Below, piece by piece: positions 1 to 8,730 of a stretch of DNA of 35,921 nucleotides (position 1 is its first letter; every line of letters begins with the position of its first letter). The notes beneath the pieces were generated by a model, which worked only from the letters and a program-made list of their open reading frames with translations, was not told the origin of the DNA and did not search any database. The position numbers and the translations under genes are program-made. The DNA comes from a virus: IMG/VR virus record IMGVR_UViG_3300027779_000081, positions 1 to 35,921 of that record. One strand, 5' to 3'.

Positions 1-3
1 CTA

Positions 4-21
4 TATATCCTTTAGGATATA
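4..21. promoter_or_regulatory. 18-bp palindrome with central TT
   Basis: TATATCCTTTAGGATATA has perfect 8-bp arms around a central TT; the second copy is at 35773-35790. It lies about 35 bases upstream of the proposed terminase promoter. It could be an operator for a dimeric repressor. Two arms around an asymmetric central dinucleotide is also the usual geometry of a serine-recombinase crossover site, and this phage encodes such a recombinase. The palindrome is seen directly; both roles are inference. Confidence 0.5.
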
Positions 22-54
22 GAGGTTGTTGCAATGTTGCGGATGTTTTAACGT

Positions 55-83
55 TTGTTTTTTGTGCCTATTTTATTTATAAT
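55..83 (+). promoter_or_regulatory. Putative sigma70 promoter for the structural genes
   Basis: A consensus -10 hexamer TATAAT (78-83) lies 17 bases downstream of TTGTTT (55-60), a weak -35. Transcription would start near 90 and read into the small terminase gene at 112, whose ribosome-binding site is AAAAAGGA (96-103). The same sequence is repeated at 35824-35852 because of the terminal redundancy. Confidence 0.5.
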
Positions 84-111
84 TAATTAATTTAAAAAGG
101 AATCGAATCAG

Positions 112-603
112 ATGGCTGGACAAAAAATAACTAGGCAACAGTTAAAACATATCAAGGATAATTACCCTGAAGAATCAGAGCTAGAGAATCTATTATTTGA
201 AGCCGTAATTAATGGTGCTTCATTTAGTAAGATTGTTAAAGGTCAAATTGAATCTTTGAAGGGCTTCACCAGAAAAGGTAAAGGCTCTCTTACTTGGGGG
301 TTGTTTTATAAGTACCTTGAGACGCCTAGTAAGGCTTTTCCAGAAGGGAAAAGAGAAGCCCTTACACATGCTCGAGAGCAGTTCCAGATTCAAAAGGCTC
401 AAGACTTAGCGGCTGAAACTGTTGAGATTGCCGACTCAACTGACCTCGACAATGAATCTATTAATAAAAGTAAGCTAATGATTGACTCTAGAAAGTGGCT
501 GGCTGGTTCTTATAATGCCCAATTCAAAGCTGGTGCAACTAATCAAGTCCAAGTTAATATATCAACAAATGATTTGCATCTGGAAGCCTTAAAGAAAGTT
601 TAA
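112..603 (+). CDS. terS: Terminase small subunit (Sf6 gp1-like)
   Basis: The small terminase subunit recognises phage DNA and loads the large terminase for packaging into proheads. The 163-residue protein ends in the layout typical of the Sf6-type family: a helix AREQFQIQKAQ, then EIAD, then a helix containing MIDSRKWLAGSYNAQF, where the family has a DTRKW..SKL.PK.YG-like motif. The N-terminal half would carry the DNA-binding region. A good AAAAAGGA ribosome-binding site precedes the ATG. Unusually, the large subunit is not adjacent; on the circle it lies about 6 kb upstream beyond the minus-strand accessory operon. The assignment rests on the recognised C-terminal pattern and on position immediately before the portal gene. 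Confidence 0.75.
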   Translation: MAGQKITRQQLKHIKDNYPEESELENLLFEAVINGASFSKIVKGQIESLKGFTRKGKGSLTWGLFYKYLETPSKAFPEGKREALTHAREQFQIQKAQDLAAETVEIADSTDLDNESINKSKLMIDSRKWLAGSYNAQFKAGATNQVQVNISTNDLHLEALKKV

Positions 604-924
604 GCTGTTCATTTATTACAATGCTTGAACAATTACCAGTTATTATTACTATAAAAGATGTATTATCTTTTTGCTAAGTTATTGATTTAATTGAGTTTTC
701 TGAGCTAAGACCCCCCTTGTCTTGGTATATGTGGGGGTAGGGGTTACCAATTTCCCACACACCAATCAAAAAAAAAATACATACACAGGGAAAAAAGATA
801 ACAACATCTTGTGTCTAATTACACAACCACCACCACATAATGTATATATACCTAGTAAAAAAAATTTTTTTGTTATAGAATAAACTTTTATAACGCTAAA
901 TGTGGCGACAAAAAGGAATCAACT
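604..924. other. Non-coding gap with competing hairpins
   Basis: I see no credible gene in these 321 bases. AAAAGAT/ATCTTTT forms a weak AT hairpin ending in T residues near 652-671. ACCCCC at 710-715 can pair with GGGGGT at 733-738, or alternatively TGTGGG (730-735) can pair with CCCACA (754-759). These two pairings exclude each other, as in an attenuator. Long A and T tracts follow (769-778, 857-871). Lying between small terminase and portal, it could hold a terminator, an attenuator or the packaging site; none is proven. Confidence 0.5.
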
Positions 925-1053
925 ATGGTTACTCGGTATGATGCTCAATATAACGTACATGACTTGCTAGTCAAAAACCTACCCCCTAAAGAGACTAAAG
1001 TTAAAACTTCTACCCCCAAAAAATCTCAAAAATCAAAATCGGTTAAAACATAA
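925..1053 (+). CDS. Small basic protein upstream of portal (42 aa)
   Basis: A 42-residue product beginning MVTRYDAQYNVHDLL and ending in a Lys/Ser/Thr-rich basic tail. A ribosome-binding site AAAAGGA (911-917) matches the one used for the small terminase gene. Its stop codon overlaps the portal start (TAATG), which suggests translational coupling. I do not recognise a family. Proposed as a real small gene on the strength of its ribosome-binding site and the overlap. Confidence 0.55.
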   Translation: MVTRYDAQYNVHDLLVKNLPPKETKVKTSTPKKSQKSKSVKT

Positions 1054-3464
1054 TGAAAGACAATTACGAAGATAGCGACCTAGATGATATGTATGGGGAT
1101 TCTAACTCCGAGACTTACAATGAAGGAGAAGAACCTAGCAACGAAGATTTAACTGGTACAGTTAGTTCCGCTATAGATGATGCGGTTGATTTTATAGACA
1201 ATACTATTTCACCCATAAGAGCTACAGCCATTGATTATTACAATGGGCTTCCTTTCGGCAATGAGGAATCTGGGCGTAGCCAAGTCGTTAGTCGAGATGT
1301 GCATGACACAATCGCTGATATAATGCCGAGCCTAATGCGTATTTTCTTCTCTACTGAGAATGTCGTTGATTTCGTTCCTTTTGGAAAAGAGGACATCAAA
1401 AACTCTGAGCAAGCTACCGATTATATTAACAGGGTAGTTTTACAACAAGATAATGATGCTTTTACAGCTTTCTACAATGCCTTTAAAGATGCGTTGTTAT
1501 GTAAGAATGGCATTATTAAGTATTGGTGGGATGACAACTACCACGCTGAGTATTTTGAATACGAAGGTTTAGATGATGATGCCCTAGCGGTATTAGAGTC
1601 TGACAGCGAGGTTGAGATTGTCAAAATTAAATCCTACCCTGACCCAGCATACCCTACTCCAGAAGCAACTGTCCAAGTCAACCCAGAGGATATGGGCGAC
1701 ATGATGCAAGGTATGATGGGAGGCGAAGGTGCGGAAATGCCAATGATGCAAGAAGAAGCACCAATGATGCAAGAAGAAATGGCAGTTGACGATACTATTG
1801 CTGAGATGGGCGGACAAGAATTAGGTGGCATGGGCGGAGAAATGTCTCCAGAGCAAATGATTGAACAGCTCTTACCACCACAGGCTCAAGAAGTTCTTCC
1901 TGAGTTAATGCAACAATCCATGATGATACCACAGTTGCATGATGTGAAGTTAAAGAGAAAGAAGGATGGCGGATGCGTTAGAGTTGAAAGCCTACCACCA
2001 GAAGAATTTCTTATAGACCGCAACGCAACCTCTATGGATGATGCGTACCTCGTAGGTCATAGACGTTACTTAACTGTATCAGAACTGGTTAGCATGGGTT
2101 ATGAATATGATGATGTTATAAAATATGCGTCTCCTTATGATATGGAGATGGAAAATAACGCTGAATACAGAGCTAGACATCCATTAGGTGTTGATACAAC
2201 TGATAACGACCAAGACGATAGCAACCTTAAAGTGTTGTATATTGAAGCCTATATGCAGATTGATATGACTGGTGATGGTATGTCAGAATTAAGGCGTGTC
2301 TGTTGTTTAGGAAATACCTACGAAATTAAAAGAAACTATCCATGTTCACATATACCTTTCGTAACATTTTGTCCTGACCCAGAGCCACATACGTTTTTTG
2401 GTACATCTATAGCAGACATTACACAAGATATACAGAAAGTGAAGTCTATGATACTGCGTTCTATGTTAGATAGTTTAGCTTTATCTGTTCACCCTAGAGT
2501 TGCTGTTGTCGAAGGACAAGTTAATATAGAAGATGTGATGAATACAGAGGTCGGTGGTATTATTCGTACTCGTAACGCTGGAGCAGTACAACCTTTCAGC
2601 GTACCTTTTGTCGGTCAACAAGCCTTTCCTATGCTACAATATATGGATGAGATAAAAGAAAACCGAACTGGTATATCTAAGGCAGCAATGGGATTAGACC
2701 CTGATGCCCTACAATCTGCAACAGCAACAGCAGTTAATGCAACTGTTCAAGGCGGTCAACAACATATTGAGCTGATAGCTCGTATCTTTGCTGAGAAAGG
2801 TATGAAGCCATTGTTCAAAGGTATCTTAAAGTTATTAACAACACATCAAGATAAACAAAGAATGGTGCGTTTAAGAAACGAATGGATTCCTATTGACCCT
2901 AGAGCATGGGATGCTGGTATGGATGTTGTTGTTAATGTTGGTCTTGGCAATGGTTCAACACAAGAACGTATGCAATATCTAAGTGTTATATCTGGCAAAC
3001 AAGAACAGATACTTCAAACGCTAGGTGCTGACAATCCTTTAGTTGAGATGACACAGTACAGAAACACAATGGCAAAGATGGTAGAGCTTGCTGGGTTTAA
3101 AGATGCTGGAATGTTCTTCAAAGAAGTTGAACCTATAACACCAGAGCAAAAAGCTATGATGCAACAGAACAAGAAACCTGACGCTGCTGAACAGTTAATT
3201 CAAGTACAGATACAAGAAATACAGGCTGATATGGCTAAATCTGCTGCACGATTAGAGCTTGATACAGAGAAAATGAAACGCTCTGATGACCTAGATAGGG
3301 ACAAGTTAGACTCTGAAATACTACTAAAAGCAGCTGAAATTGAAGCTAAGTATGGCTCTAAAGTAGAAACAGAAGTTATAAGAGCTTTAGTTGAAAGGGA
3401 TAGAGAACAAATGAAACAACAGCAAAATCTTGTTAGCCCAATGAATAGAGGTATTCCGCAATGA
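1053..3464 (+). CDS. Portal protein (P22/SU10-like)
   Basis: The portal forms the dodecameric ring at the capsid vertex through which DNA is packaged and ejected. The 803-residue length fits large podovirus portals. The core region (about residues 390-680) has the expected portal pattern, including HIPFVTFCPDPEPHTFFG, SIADITQDIQKVKSMILRSMLD, and the stretch ENRTGISKAAMGLDPDALQ followed by a Thr/Ala/Gln-rich helix. The C-terminal 120 residues are highly charged and probably form a helical barrel or coiled coil. Residues about 215-275 are an odd insertion very rich in Met, Glu and Gly, with a small tandem repeat of PMMQEE. The gene overlaps the next by 4 bases (ATGA). Confidence 0.9.
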   Translation: MKDNYEDSDLDDMYGDSNSETYNEGEEPSNEDLTGTVSSAIDDAVDFIDNTISPIRATAIDYYNGLPFGNEESGRSQVVSRDVHDTIADIMPSLMRIFFSTENVVDFVPFGKEDIKNSEQATDYINRVVLQQDNDAFTAFYNAFKDALLCKNGIIKYWWDDNYHAEYFEYEGLDDDALAVLESDSEVEIVKIKSYPDPAYPTPEATVQVNPEDMGDMMQGMMGGEGAEMPMMQEEAPMMQEEMAVDDTIAEMGGQELGGMGGEMSPEQMIEQLLPPQAQEVLPELMQQSMMIPQLHDVKLKRKKDGGCVRVESLPPEEFLIDRNATSMDDAYLVGHRRYLTVSELVSMGYEYDDVIKYASPYDMEMENNAEYRARHPLGVDTTDNDQDDSNLKVLYIEAYMQIDMTGDGMSELRRVCCLGNTYEIKRNYPCSHIPFVTFCPDPEPHTFFGTSIADITQDIQKVKSMILRSMLDSLALSVHPRVAVVEGQVNIEDVMNTEVGGIIRTRNAGAVQPFSVPFVGQQAFPMLQYMDEIKENRTGISKAAMGLDPDALQSATATAVNATVQGGQQHIELIARIFAEKGMKPLFKGILKLLTTHQDKQRMVRLRNEWIPIDPRAWDAGMDVVVNVGLGNGSTQERMQYLSVISGKQEQILQTLGADNPLVEMTQYRNTMAKMVELAGFKDAGMFFKEVEPITPEQKAMMQQNKKPDAAEQLIQVQIQEIQADMAKSAARLELDTEKMKRSDDLDRDKLDSEILLKAAEIEAKYGSKVETEVIRALVERDREQMKQQQNLVSPMNRGIPQ

Positions 3465-3727
3465 GCCATGAAATAGATGACGTTATTTTATTTGGTAAAA
3501 ATGCAAAACAAATCTTAGAAAGCATAACCTTTAAAACTGTAATACAAAGTATTAAAGAAGATGTCTTTCACGATTGGCAAACAACATCCACAACACAAGA
3601 TAAAGAAAGAGAAAAATTGTATTCTCTTTTAAAGGCAGTAGACCTTTTAGAAGAAAAAATGTGGGCGGTTTCTGATAACGCTCATGTTCTTAAAATTAAT
3701 TCAGATAAATTAAAAAGTAGAAAATAA
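3461..3727 (+). CDS. Conserved small phage protein after portal (88 aa)
   Basis: The start overlaps the portal stop by ATGA, so the two are probably translated together. The pattern ...IKEDVFHDWQTT....KEREKLYSLLKAVDLLEEKM... is familiar from small proteins next to portal genes of many tailed phages, but I know no demonstrated function. It is predicted to be mainly helical. A structural or assembly accessory role is inferred from position only. Confidence 0.75.
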   Translation: MSHEIDDVILFGKNAKQILESITFKTVIQSIKEDVFHDWQTTSTTQDKEREKLYSLLKAVDLLEEKMWAVSDNAHVLKINSDKLKSRK

Positions 3728-3744
3728 TATAAAAGGAGTTTAAA

Positions 3745-4806
3745 ATGAGTGAAGCGACACCCCATATAGCGGATGTTCCGTTGGAATCGCCTGATAATTT
3801 ACAGACATTAGATAAGGTAACTAAAATTTTGGAACGTCAAGACGTTAACCAGAACCAAGTTGCTCAAGACCAAGAACAGTCGGTAGAAACACAAGACGTT
3901 GATACTGGCGAGGAGTACGAAGATTCTTATGAAGATAACTCTGAGGAATATGAAGCAGAGTCTTATGAGAGTGAAGAAGATTCCGAACTGTATGCAGACG
4001 AACAAATCGAAAGTGATTCGGAAAGCACACCAGAAGCAGAGCCATTATATAGAGTAAAAGTAGATGGTGAAGAATTTGATGTACCGCTCAATGAATTACG
4101 AAATGGATATTCAAGGCAACAGCATTTTACGAAACAAAGTCAAAAACTAGCAGAAGATAAGAAAGTTTTTGAATCTGAGTTTCAACAAGTACAAGAGGAA
4201 CGGCAACAATATGTCCAACTTTTGAGTGCATTAGAGGGTCAAATAAAGAATATGGACTCTCAGCCAGAGCCTGATTGGGATAACCTATACGAAACAGACC
4301 CCATTGAAGCAAGCAGACAACAACATGAGTGGAATCGTTTCAATCAAGCGAAGAATGAAAAACTTCAAGCAGCTCAAGCCGAAAAGCAAAGAGTTATGCA
4401 GATTGAACAGAGAGAACAAATGGAACAATATAAAACCTTGTTATCTCACGAAGCTCAAAGGCTACAAGAGGTTATTCCAGAATGGAAAGACCAAAAGAGA
4501 GCCACAAAGGAACAACAAGATTTAAAGAAATATCTTATAAATCAAGGAGTTTCTGAGGAAGAAGTAAGTGCTTTAGTAAAAGCTGACCACGTTAAGGTTT
4601 TACGAAAAGCAATGTTGTATGATAAGGGCAGAAGAAAGGTTTCTAGCAAAACTAATAACCCACAAAAAAGAACTAGGGTTATGAAAAGTGGAGCGAAACT
4701 AGCACCAAAAGTTCAAGATAAATTTAAGAAAGCGACCTCTAACTTAAAAAAGAGTGGGAAATGGCAAGACGCAGCTCAAGCTGTTTCCATGTTGTTAAAC
4801 GATTAA
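3745..4806 (+). CDS. Capsid scaffolding protein
   Basis: A 353-residue protein placed directly before the major capsid gene, the usual site of the scaffold. The N-terminal 100 residues are extremely acidic (runs of Glu, Asp, Ser and Tyr). A short globular patch follows (YRVKVDGEEFDVPLNELRNG, about residues 101-120), which resembles a motif common in phage scaffold-like proteins. After it comes a long Gln/Glu/Lys coiled coil (about 130-300) and a basic C-terminus that would contact the capsid protein. An AAAAGGAG ribosome-binding site precedes the ATG. Scaffolds guide prohead assembly and then leave or are cleaved. Assigned from composition and context. Confidence 0.8.
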   Translation: MSEATPHIADVPLESPDNLQTLDKVTKILERQDVNQNQVAQDQEQSVETQDVDTGEEYEDSYEDNSEEYEAESYESEEDSELYADEQIESDSESTPEAEPLYRVKVDGEEFDVPLNELRNGYSRQQHFTKQSQKLAEDKKVFESEFQQVQEERQQYVQLLSALEGQIKNMDSQPEPDWDNLYETDPIEASRQQHEWNRFNQAKNEKLQAAQAEKQRVMQIEQREQMEQYKTLLSHEAQRLQEVIPEWKDQKRATKEQQDLKKYLINQGVSEEEVSALVKADHVKVLRKAMLYDKGRRKVSSKTNNPQKRTRVMKSGAKLAPKVQDKFKKATSNLKKSGKWQDAAQAVSMLLND

Positions 4807-4827
4807 TATTTATAAGGAACTAAACCA

Positions 4828-5799
4828 ATGACTATCATTGCAAATACATTTACAAGATACGCTTCAATAGGTATCAGAGAAGAACTATCTAATATTATTT
4901 ATAATATTAGCCCAGAAGAAACACCATTTATGTCAAATGGTGGCAGAGAAACTGTTAGGAATACATTCTTTGAATGGCAAACAGATTCCCTTGCACAAGC
5001 AGTAGCTAACTATCAAATTGATGGTGACGACATTGCAGCTTTCCCAGCAACAGACCCAACAAGCAGAATTGGAAATTACACAAATATTTCCAGAAAACTA
5101 ATCATCCTAGCAGACAATTTATCTGTTATTGATGCTGCTGGTCGTACTTCTGAACTTGCTTATCAAATCACCAAAATGGGTCAAGAATTAAAAAGAGACC
5201 AAGAAACTACATTACTTGCAAACCAAGTAGCAGTAGGCGGTGGAACTGGTACAGCTAGAAGAACAGCTGGTTTACCAGCATGGCTAAGAACAAACTCTAA
5301 CAGAGGTACTGGCGGTGCAGACCCAACAGTAGCTGGTGGTGTTGTTAATGCAGCAGCTGGAGATGCAGTAGCTGGAAATAGACGAGCTTTCACAATTACT
5401 TTATTAAATGATGTAATTGAAAAAGTTTGGACACAAGGCGGAACTCCAAAAATGCTTATGGTTGGTCCTCATAACAAAACTGTTGTCTCTACATTTGTAG
5501 GAATTGCAGCCAATCGTTATGAAATTAACAAACCAGAAGCTGGCGTTATTATTGGTGCAGCAGACATTTATGTATCAGATTTCGGTACAGTAAATATCGT
5601 GGCTAATAGATTCCAAAGAGACAGAGACGCATTCGTGCTTGACCCTGAATTTTATGCAACAACTATACTTCGACCTATCGAAAGTATTGAGCTTGCTAAA
5701 ACAGGTGATGCAGAGAAAAGAATGTTACTTGTTGAGTATGGTCTAAAAATTAAGAACGAAGCAGCTCTTGGAGTTGTTGCGGACTTAACAGACGCTTAA
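4828..5799 (+). CDS. Major capsid protein (SU10/DUF5309 type)
   Basis: A 323-residue protein with the pattern of the SU10-type HK97-fold capsid family. The N-terminus contains REELSNIIYNISPEETPFM, followed by FEWQTDSL, a segment with RKLIILADNLSVIDAAGR, a helix LAYQITKMGQELKRDQE, and a C-terminal RPIESIELAKTGDAEKRMLLVEYGLKI. Codons and composition differ from the neighbours, with more Ala and Gly, as expected for an abundant protein. It follows the scaffold gene by 21 bases with a ribosome-binding site TAAGGA. A hairpin lies just after the stop. Confidence 0.92.
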   Translation: MTIIANTFTRYASIGIREELSNIIYNISPEETPFMSNGGRETVRNTFFEWQTDSLAQAVANYQIDGDDIAAFPATDPTSRIGNYTNISRKLIILADNLSVIDAAGRTSELAYQITKMGQELKRDQETTLLANQVAVGGGTGTARRTAGLPAWLRTNSNRGTGGADPTVAGGVVNAAAGDAVAGNRRAFTITLLNDVIEKVWTQGGTPKMLMVGPHNKTVVSTFVGIAANRYEINKPEAGVIIGAADIYVSDFGTVNIVANRFQRDRDAFVLDPEFYATTILRPIESIELAKTGDAEKRMLLVEYGLKIKNEAALGVVADLTDA

Positions 5800-5810
5800 A
5801 TCAGAATAGG

Positions 5811-5840
5811 TATGGGGAGGGTGTAAAAACCTTCCCCATA
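5811..5840 (+). terminator. Hairpin after the capsid gene
   Basis: TATGGGGAGGG (5811-5821) pairs with CCTTCCCCATA (5830-5840) through 11 pairs, one of them G-T, around the loop TGTAAAAA. There is no T-run afterwards. It is therefore more likely a partial terminator or a 3' mRNA-stabilising hairpin that keeps capsid transcript levels above those of the downstream genes. Confidence 0.7.
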
Positions 5841-5851
5841 AGAACTGAATT

Positions 5852-6181
5852 ATGACAAAAAAAAGACTTATAAGTTTTGACCACGAAACTAAAATTTTAA
5901 ACAATTTTACTTTTGAAGAAGATACGACTGGTAATAATGACCATCATTTTGTTATATCAACAGAACAAGACGTAACAGCAATTATAAATGATAATAAAAA
6001 TCAACTTAAAGAAACTGACAAACGTACTAAATGGAACGACTGGAACAAGGTCGCTTCTATCCCTATGGTGGTTTATTATGATTTAAAGGCAAAGGGTATT
6101 ATTGATGACCCTGTTGCGATTAAGAAATGGTTGAATGACCCAGAGAATAAATATTTTAGAACTAGAGAGGGAAATGTTTAA
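5852..6181 (+). CDS. Conserved head-region protein (109 aa)
   Basis: Unknown small protein between the capsid and adaptor genes. The C-terminal half contains SIPMVVYYDLKAKGIIDDPVAIKKWLNDPENKYFRTREG, a pattern I know from uncharacterised proteins in the same position in many short-tailed phages. The stop overlaps the next start (TAATG). A role in head completion or assembly is plausible from position but not shown. Confidence 0.75.
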   Translation: MTKKRLISFDHETKILNNFTFEEDTTGNNDHHFVISTEQDVTAIINDNKNQLKETDKRTKWNDWNKVASIPMVVYYDLKAKGIIDDPVAIKKWLNDPENKYFRTREGNV

Positions 6182-6807
6182 TGGCTATTACAAATTATGC
6201 ACAACTTCAATCCTCTATAGCTAGTTGGCTTTTACGTTCAGATTTAACTGCTGTTATACCTGACTTTATAACATTAGCAGAAGCTCAGTTTAATAGAGAG
6301 ATAAGAAATAGAAAGATGATTAAAAGAGCAACAGCTACTATTGATTCTCAGTATAGTGCTGTACCTTCTGATTGGTTACAAAATGTTGACCTTGTTATAG
6401 AAACAAATCCAATAACAACATTACAATTTGTTACTAGCGAACAGCTAGATAGATTGAGAGGTTCAACCTCTACCAATGGTAGCCCGTCAGTTTATACAGT
6501 TGTTGGACAAGAGTTAGAAGTTCTTCCTGTTCCAGCTGATAATTCTACATTAACTGGAGAATTAACATACTATGGAAAAATAGAAGTGTTGTCTGATACA
6601 AATACTACTAACTGGTTGCTTAATTCTTCACCTGATATTTACCTTTACGGAACTTTATTACAATCTGCACCCTACTTGGTGGAAGATGCTAGGGTAAATC
6701 TTTGGGCTGGTATTTACAGCAAATTAATAAACGACCTTAATATTGCCGATTCTAATGCAAGAATTGGAGATTCAACTTTAAGAATAAGAGCAACAGCATT
6801 ACAATAG
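6181..6807 (+). CDS. Head-tail adaptor protein (SU10-adaptor-like)
   Basis: The 208-residue protein starts AITNYAQLQSSIASWLLRSDLTAVIPDFITLAEAQFNRE, the signature helical opening of adaptors that dock beneath the portal in SU10-like and related podoviruses. It continues with LPSDWL-like (VPSDWLQNVDL) and a closing helical region containing APYLVEDARVNLWAGIY. It would form the ring that joins portal and nozzle. The position right after the capsid genes agrees. Confidence 0.8.
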   Translation: MAITNYAQLQSSIASWLLRSDLTAVIPDFITLAEAQFNREIRNRKMIKRATATIDSQYSAVPSDWLQNVDLVIETNPITTLQFVTSEQLDRLRGSTSTNGSPSVYTVVGQELEVLPVPADNSTLTGELTYYGKIEVLSDTNTTNWLLNSSPDIYLYGTLLQSAPYLVEDARVNLWAGIYSKLINDLNIADSNARIGDSTLRIRATALQ

Positions 6808-6816
6808 GAGATAATT

Positions 6817-7206
6817 ATGAGCTTTTCAGATTACTTAGAAAATAAGATTTTAGCATATACCTTTAGTGGTACAGCCTTTACACCAGCTGCTACAAAGCAT
6901 TTAGCTTTATACACAGTAGCACCAAATGATGCTGGTACTGGTGGAACTGAGGTATCAACCTCTGGTACTGGTTATGGAAGACAAACTGTAGCTTTTACTA
7001 CTACTGGTTCTCAAGCGAGTAATACAGCAGCAGTAGAATTTGCAACAGCACAATCTAGTTGGGGAACTATTGTTGCAGTCGGAGTTCTTGATGCAGCTAC
7101 AGGCGGTAACTTATATGCAGTAGGAACTTTATCTGTATCAAAACCAATTTCTACTGGTGATGTTTTTAGAGTGCCAGCTGGCGATTTAGATATTGATTTA
7201 ACATAG
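6817..7206 (+). CDS. Tail-associated protein (Gp80-like fold)
   Basis: A 129-residue protein with the pattern HLALYTVAPNDAGTGGTEVS, GYGRQTVAF, WGTIVAVGVLDAATGGNLYAVGTL and ending in GDVFRVPAGDLDIDL. This layout is found in small beta-rich phage tail/fibre-related proteins (Gp80-like family). It opens the fibre cluster and has a good ribosome-binding site (TAGGAG). Its exact position in the virion is unknown. Confidence 0.65.
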   Translation: MSFSDYLENKILAYTFSGTAFTPAATKHLALYTVAPNDAGTGGTEVSTSGTGYGRQTVAFTTTGSQASNTAAVEFATAQSSWGTIVAVGVLDAATGGNLYAVGTLSVSKPISTGDVFRVPAGDLDIDLT

Positions 7207-7213
7207 GACAACA

Positions 7214-7870
7214 ATGACAACTCGTAATTATAGTCAAGGTATATACAATACTAATGTCTACGGAGAGTGGGCTATAACAGATGCTTCTGTTACAATCACA
7301 GCTACATCTTCTTTTGGTTTTTTAGCTGTAAGACAGTACGGACTAAATGATTACGGAACTAATGTCTTTGGAGAATGGGCTATAACCGATAGTGGTGTTA
7401 TTCAATCCACAGCAACATCATCATTAAGCCTAACAGCTGCTCAACCAGTAGATACATATAGTTCTGGTGAATATGGTTATGGTAATTATTCTGCTGGAAC
7501 ATATAGAGATGCTTCTGTTACTATTAATGCAGTTGCTTCCGTAAGTGCAGTTGGTGCTTACACAACAAATGTTGCAGTTACTATATCAGCAGTATCTAGC
7601 TCTAGCCTAATAGGTCAAGTAGTTACTGGAAATATTATACCTGTAGTGGGAGCTTCATCCTCTAGTGCTATTGCAAATGTTACATTTTCTGGAAATCCAT
7701 TTCCTATTAATGGTGTTTCTTCTGTAACAGTTATACCAGAAAGAGTAGTATTTATAGATGTTAATAATATATCAGCAGCTTCATCAACCAACTTTAGTGC
7801 AAGATATAAATGGGAAGATGTTTCTGTTACACCGACAGACTGGACTAATGTTTATAGAGTAGCCGCATAA
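7214..7870 (+). CDS. Ser/Thr-rich structural protein with internal repeats
   Basis: A 218-residue protein rich in Ser, Thr, Val and Ala, with little predicted helix. A block close to YGTNVFGEWAITD appears twice near the N-terminus (about residues 14-23 and 47-58), followed by further repeats of the type VTINAVASVSAVGA. I do not recognise the family. Repeated beta-strand units and a place between tail genes suggest a fibre, spike or virion decoration protein. Confidence 0.6.
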   Translation: MTTRNYSQGIYNTNVYGEWAITDASVTITATSSFGFLAVRQYGLNDYGTNVFGEWAITDSGVIQSTATSSLSLTAAQPVDTYSSGEYGYGNYSAGTYRDASVTINAVASVSAVGAYTTNVAVTISAVSSSSLIGQVVTGNIIPVVGASSSSAIANVTFSGNPFPINGVSSVTVIPERVVFIDVNNISAASSTNFSARYKWEDVSVTPTDWTNVYRVAA

Positions 7871-7894
7871 TTTTTAATTTAAAAGGAGAAAAAA

Positions 7895-8719
7895 ATGGCA
7901 GATACAACAACAACAAATTTAGGCTTAGTAAAGCCAGAGGTCGGTGCAAGCACCGACACTTGGGGTACTAAGTTAAACACAGGTCTTGATACTATAGATG
8001 CCCTATTTTCATCAAATGGTACTGGAACTTCAATAGGAGTTCAAGTTGGTAGTGGCAAGACACTTACAGTAGGAGGTAGCTTAATAGCCTCTGGTGCTGT
8101 TACCCTTAACAACGCAGCTATATCAGCTACTGGAGCAACTATTTCAAACTTAGGAACTGTAACAACTGTTGATATAAATGGTGGTACTATAGACGGAGTT
8201 GTTATAGGTGGAACATCAGCTAATGCTGTAACAGCAACCAATTTAACCTCTACAGGTACAGTTTCTTTTTCTGGAGCTACTGTTTCTAATGGTGGTTCTG
8301 TAACAACTGTTGATATAAATGGTGGTACTGTTGATGGAGCTATAGTAGGTGGAAGTGTTCCAGCTCCTGTTACTTCAACAATTTTAAAATCTACATCCTC
8401 TAGGGAAACAAAAACATCAGTTACCCAATCAACAGGAACATTAACTTTAGATTGTTCTACTGCAAATGTTTTTGAGTTTACTCCCTCTCAAAACATTACA
8501 ACTCTAACTATTAACAACATACCCTCTAGTGGTAATGCTTACGCTATGGTTTTAAAGGTAGGAGGTTCTGCTTATACTATCGCATGGGCTTCGGCTATTA
8601 AATGGGCTGCCGACACAGCACCTACCTTATCAACTTCAAATTGTGATGTTTTTGTTTTACTGACAGTTGATGGTGGAACAACTTGGTTTGCCTTTACAGC
8701 TGGACAAGATTTATACTAG
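7895..8719 (+). CDS. Tail fibre protein
   Basis: A 274-residue protein opening [25 protein letters not shown], a segment typical of the virion-proximal part of many podovirus tail fibres. The middle is a beta-repeat region with two copies of [10 protein letters not shown](I/V)DG. The C-terminal part (about 185-274) has the pattern [31 protein letters not shown] and a [16 protein letters not shown] ending common in marine phage fibres. It would take part in host attachment. Ribosome-binding site AAAAGGAG. Confidence 0.75.
   Translation: MADTTTTNLGLVKPEVGASTDTWGTKLNTGLDTIDALFSSNGTGTSIGVQVGSGKTLTVGGSLIASGAVTLNNAAISATGATISNLGTVTTVDINGGTIDGVVIGGTSANAVTATNLTSTGTVSFSGATVSNGGSVTTVDINGGTVDGAIVGGSVPAPVTSTILKSTSSRETKTSVTQSTGTLTLDCSTANVFEFTPSQNITTLTINNIPSSGNAYAMVLKVGGSAYTIAWASAIKWAADTAPTLSTSNCDVFVLLTVDGGTTWFAFTAGQDLY
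8157..8329 (+). repeat. 32-bp direct repeat inside the fibre gene
   Basis: An identical 32-base stretch occurs at 8157-8188 and again at 8298-8329, encoding the shared [10 protein letters not shown] segment. The 141-bp spacing is a multiple of three, so recombination between copies would add or remove 47 residues in frame and change fibre length. Confidence 0.9.
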
Positions 8720-8730
8720 GAGATAATTAA

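Larger units (their letters stand above)
1..152. repeat. Terminal direct repeat, left copy
   Basis: These 152 bases recur at 35770-35921. The copies differ only at position 2 (T here, G in the right copy) and position 26 (T here, A in the right copy). The repeat runs from an 18-bp palindrome through a promoter into the first 41 bases of the small terminase gene. It indicates either a circular or circularly permuted genome whose assembly ran past its start, or a true short terminal repeat. The two mismatches flank the palindrome and may be assembly-edge errors or population variants. Confidence 0.95.

Noticed and set aside
24-40. Host dif/XerCD attachment core near the palindrome
   Set aside because: The palindrome arms do not resemble the conserved XerC and XerD half-sites, so Xer-mediated integration is not supported.
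730-759. Possible G-quadruplex or cos-like site in the G-rich stretch
   Set aside because: Only two adjacent G-runs are present, not four, and no staggered-cut or repeat signature of a cos site is visible; competing hairpins explain the sequence better.
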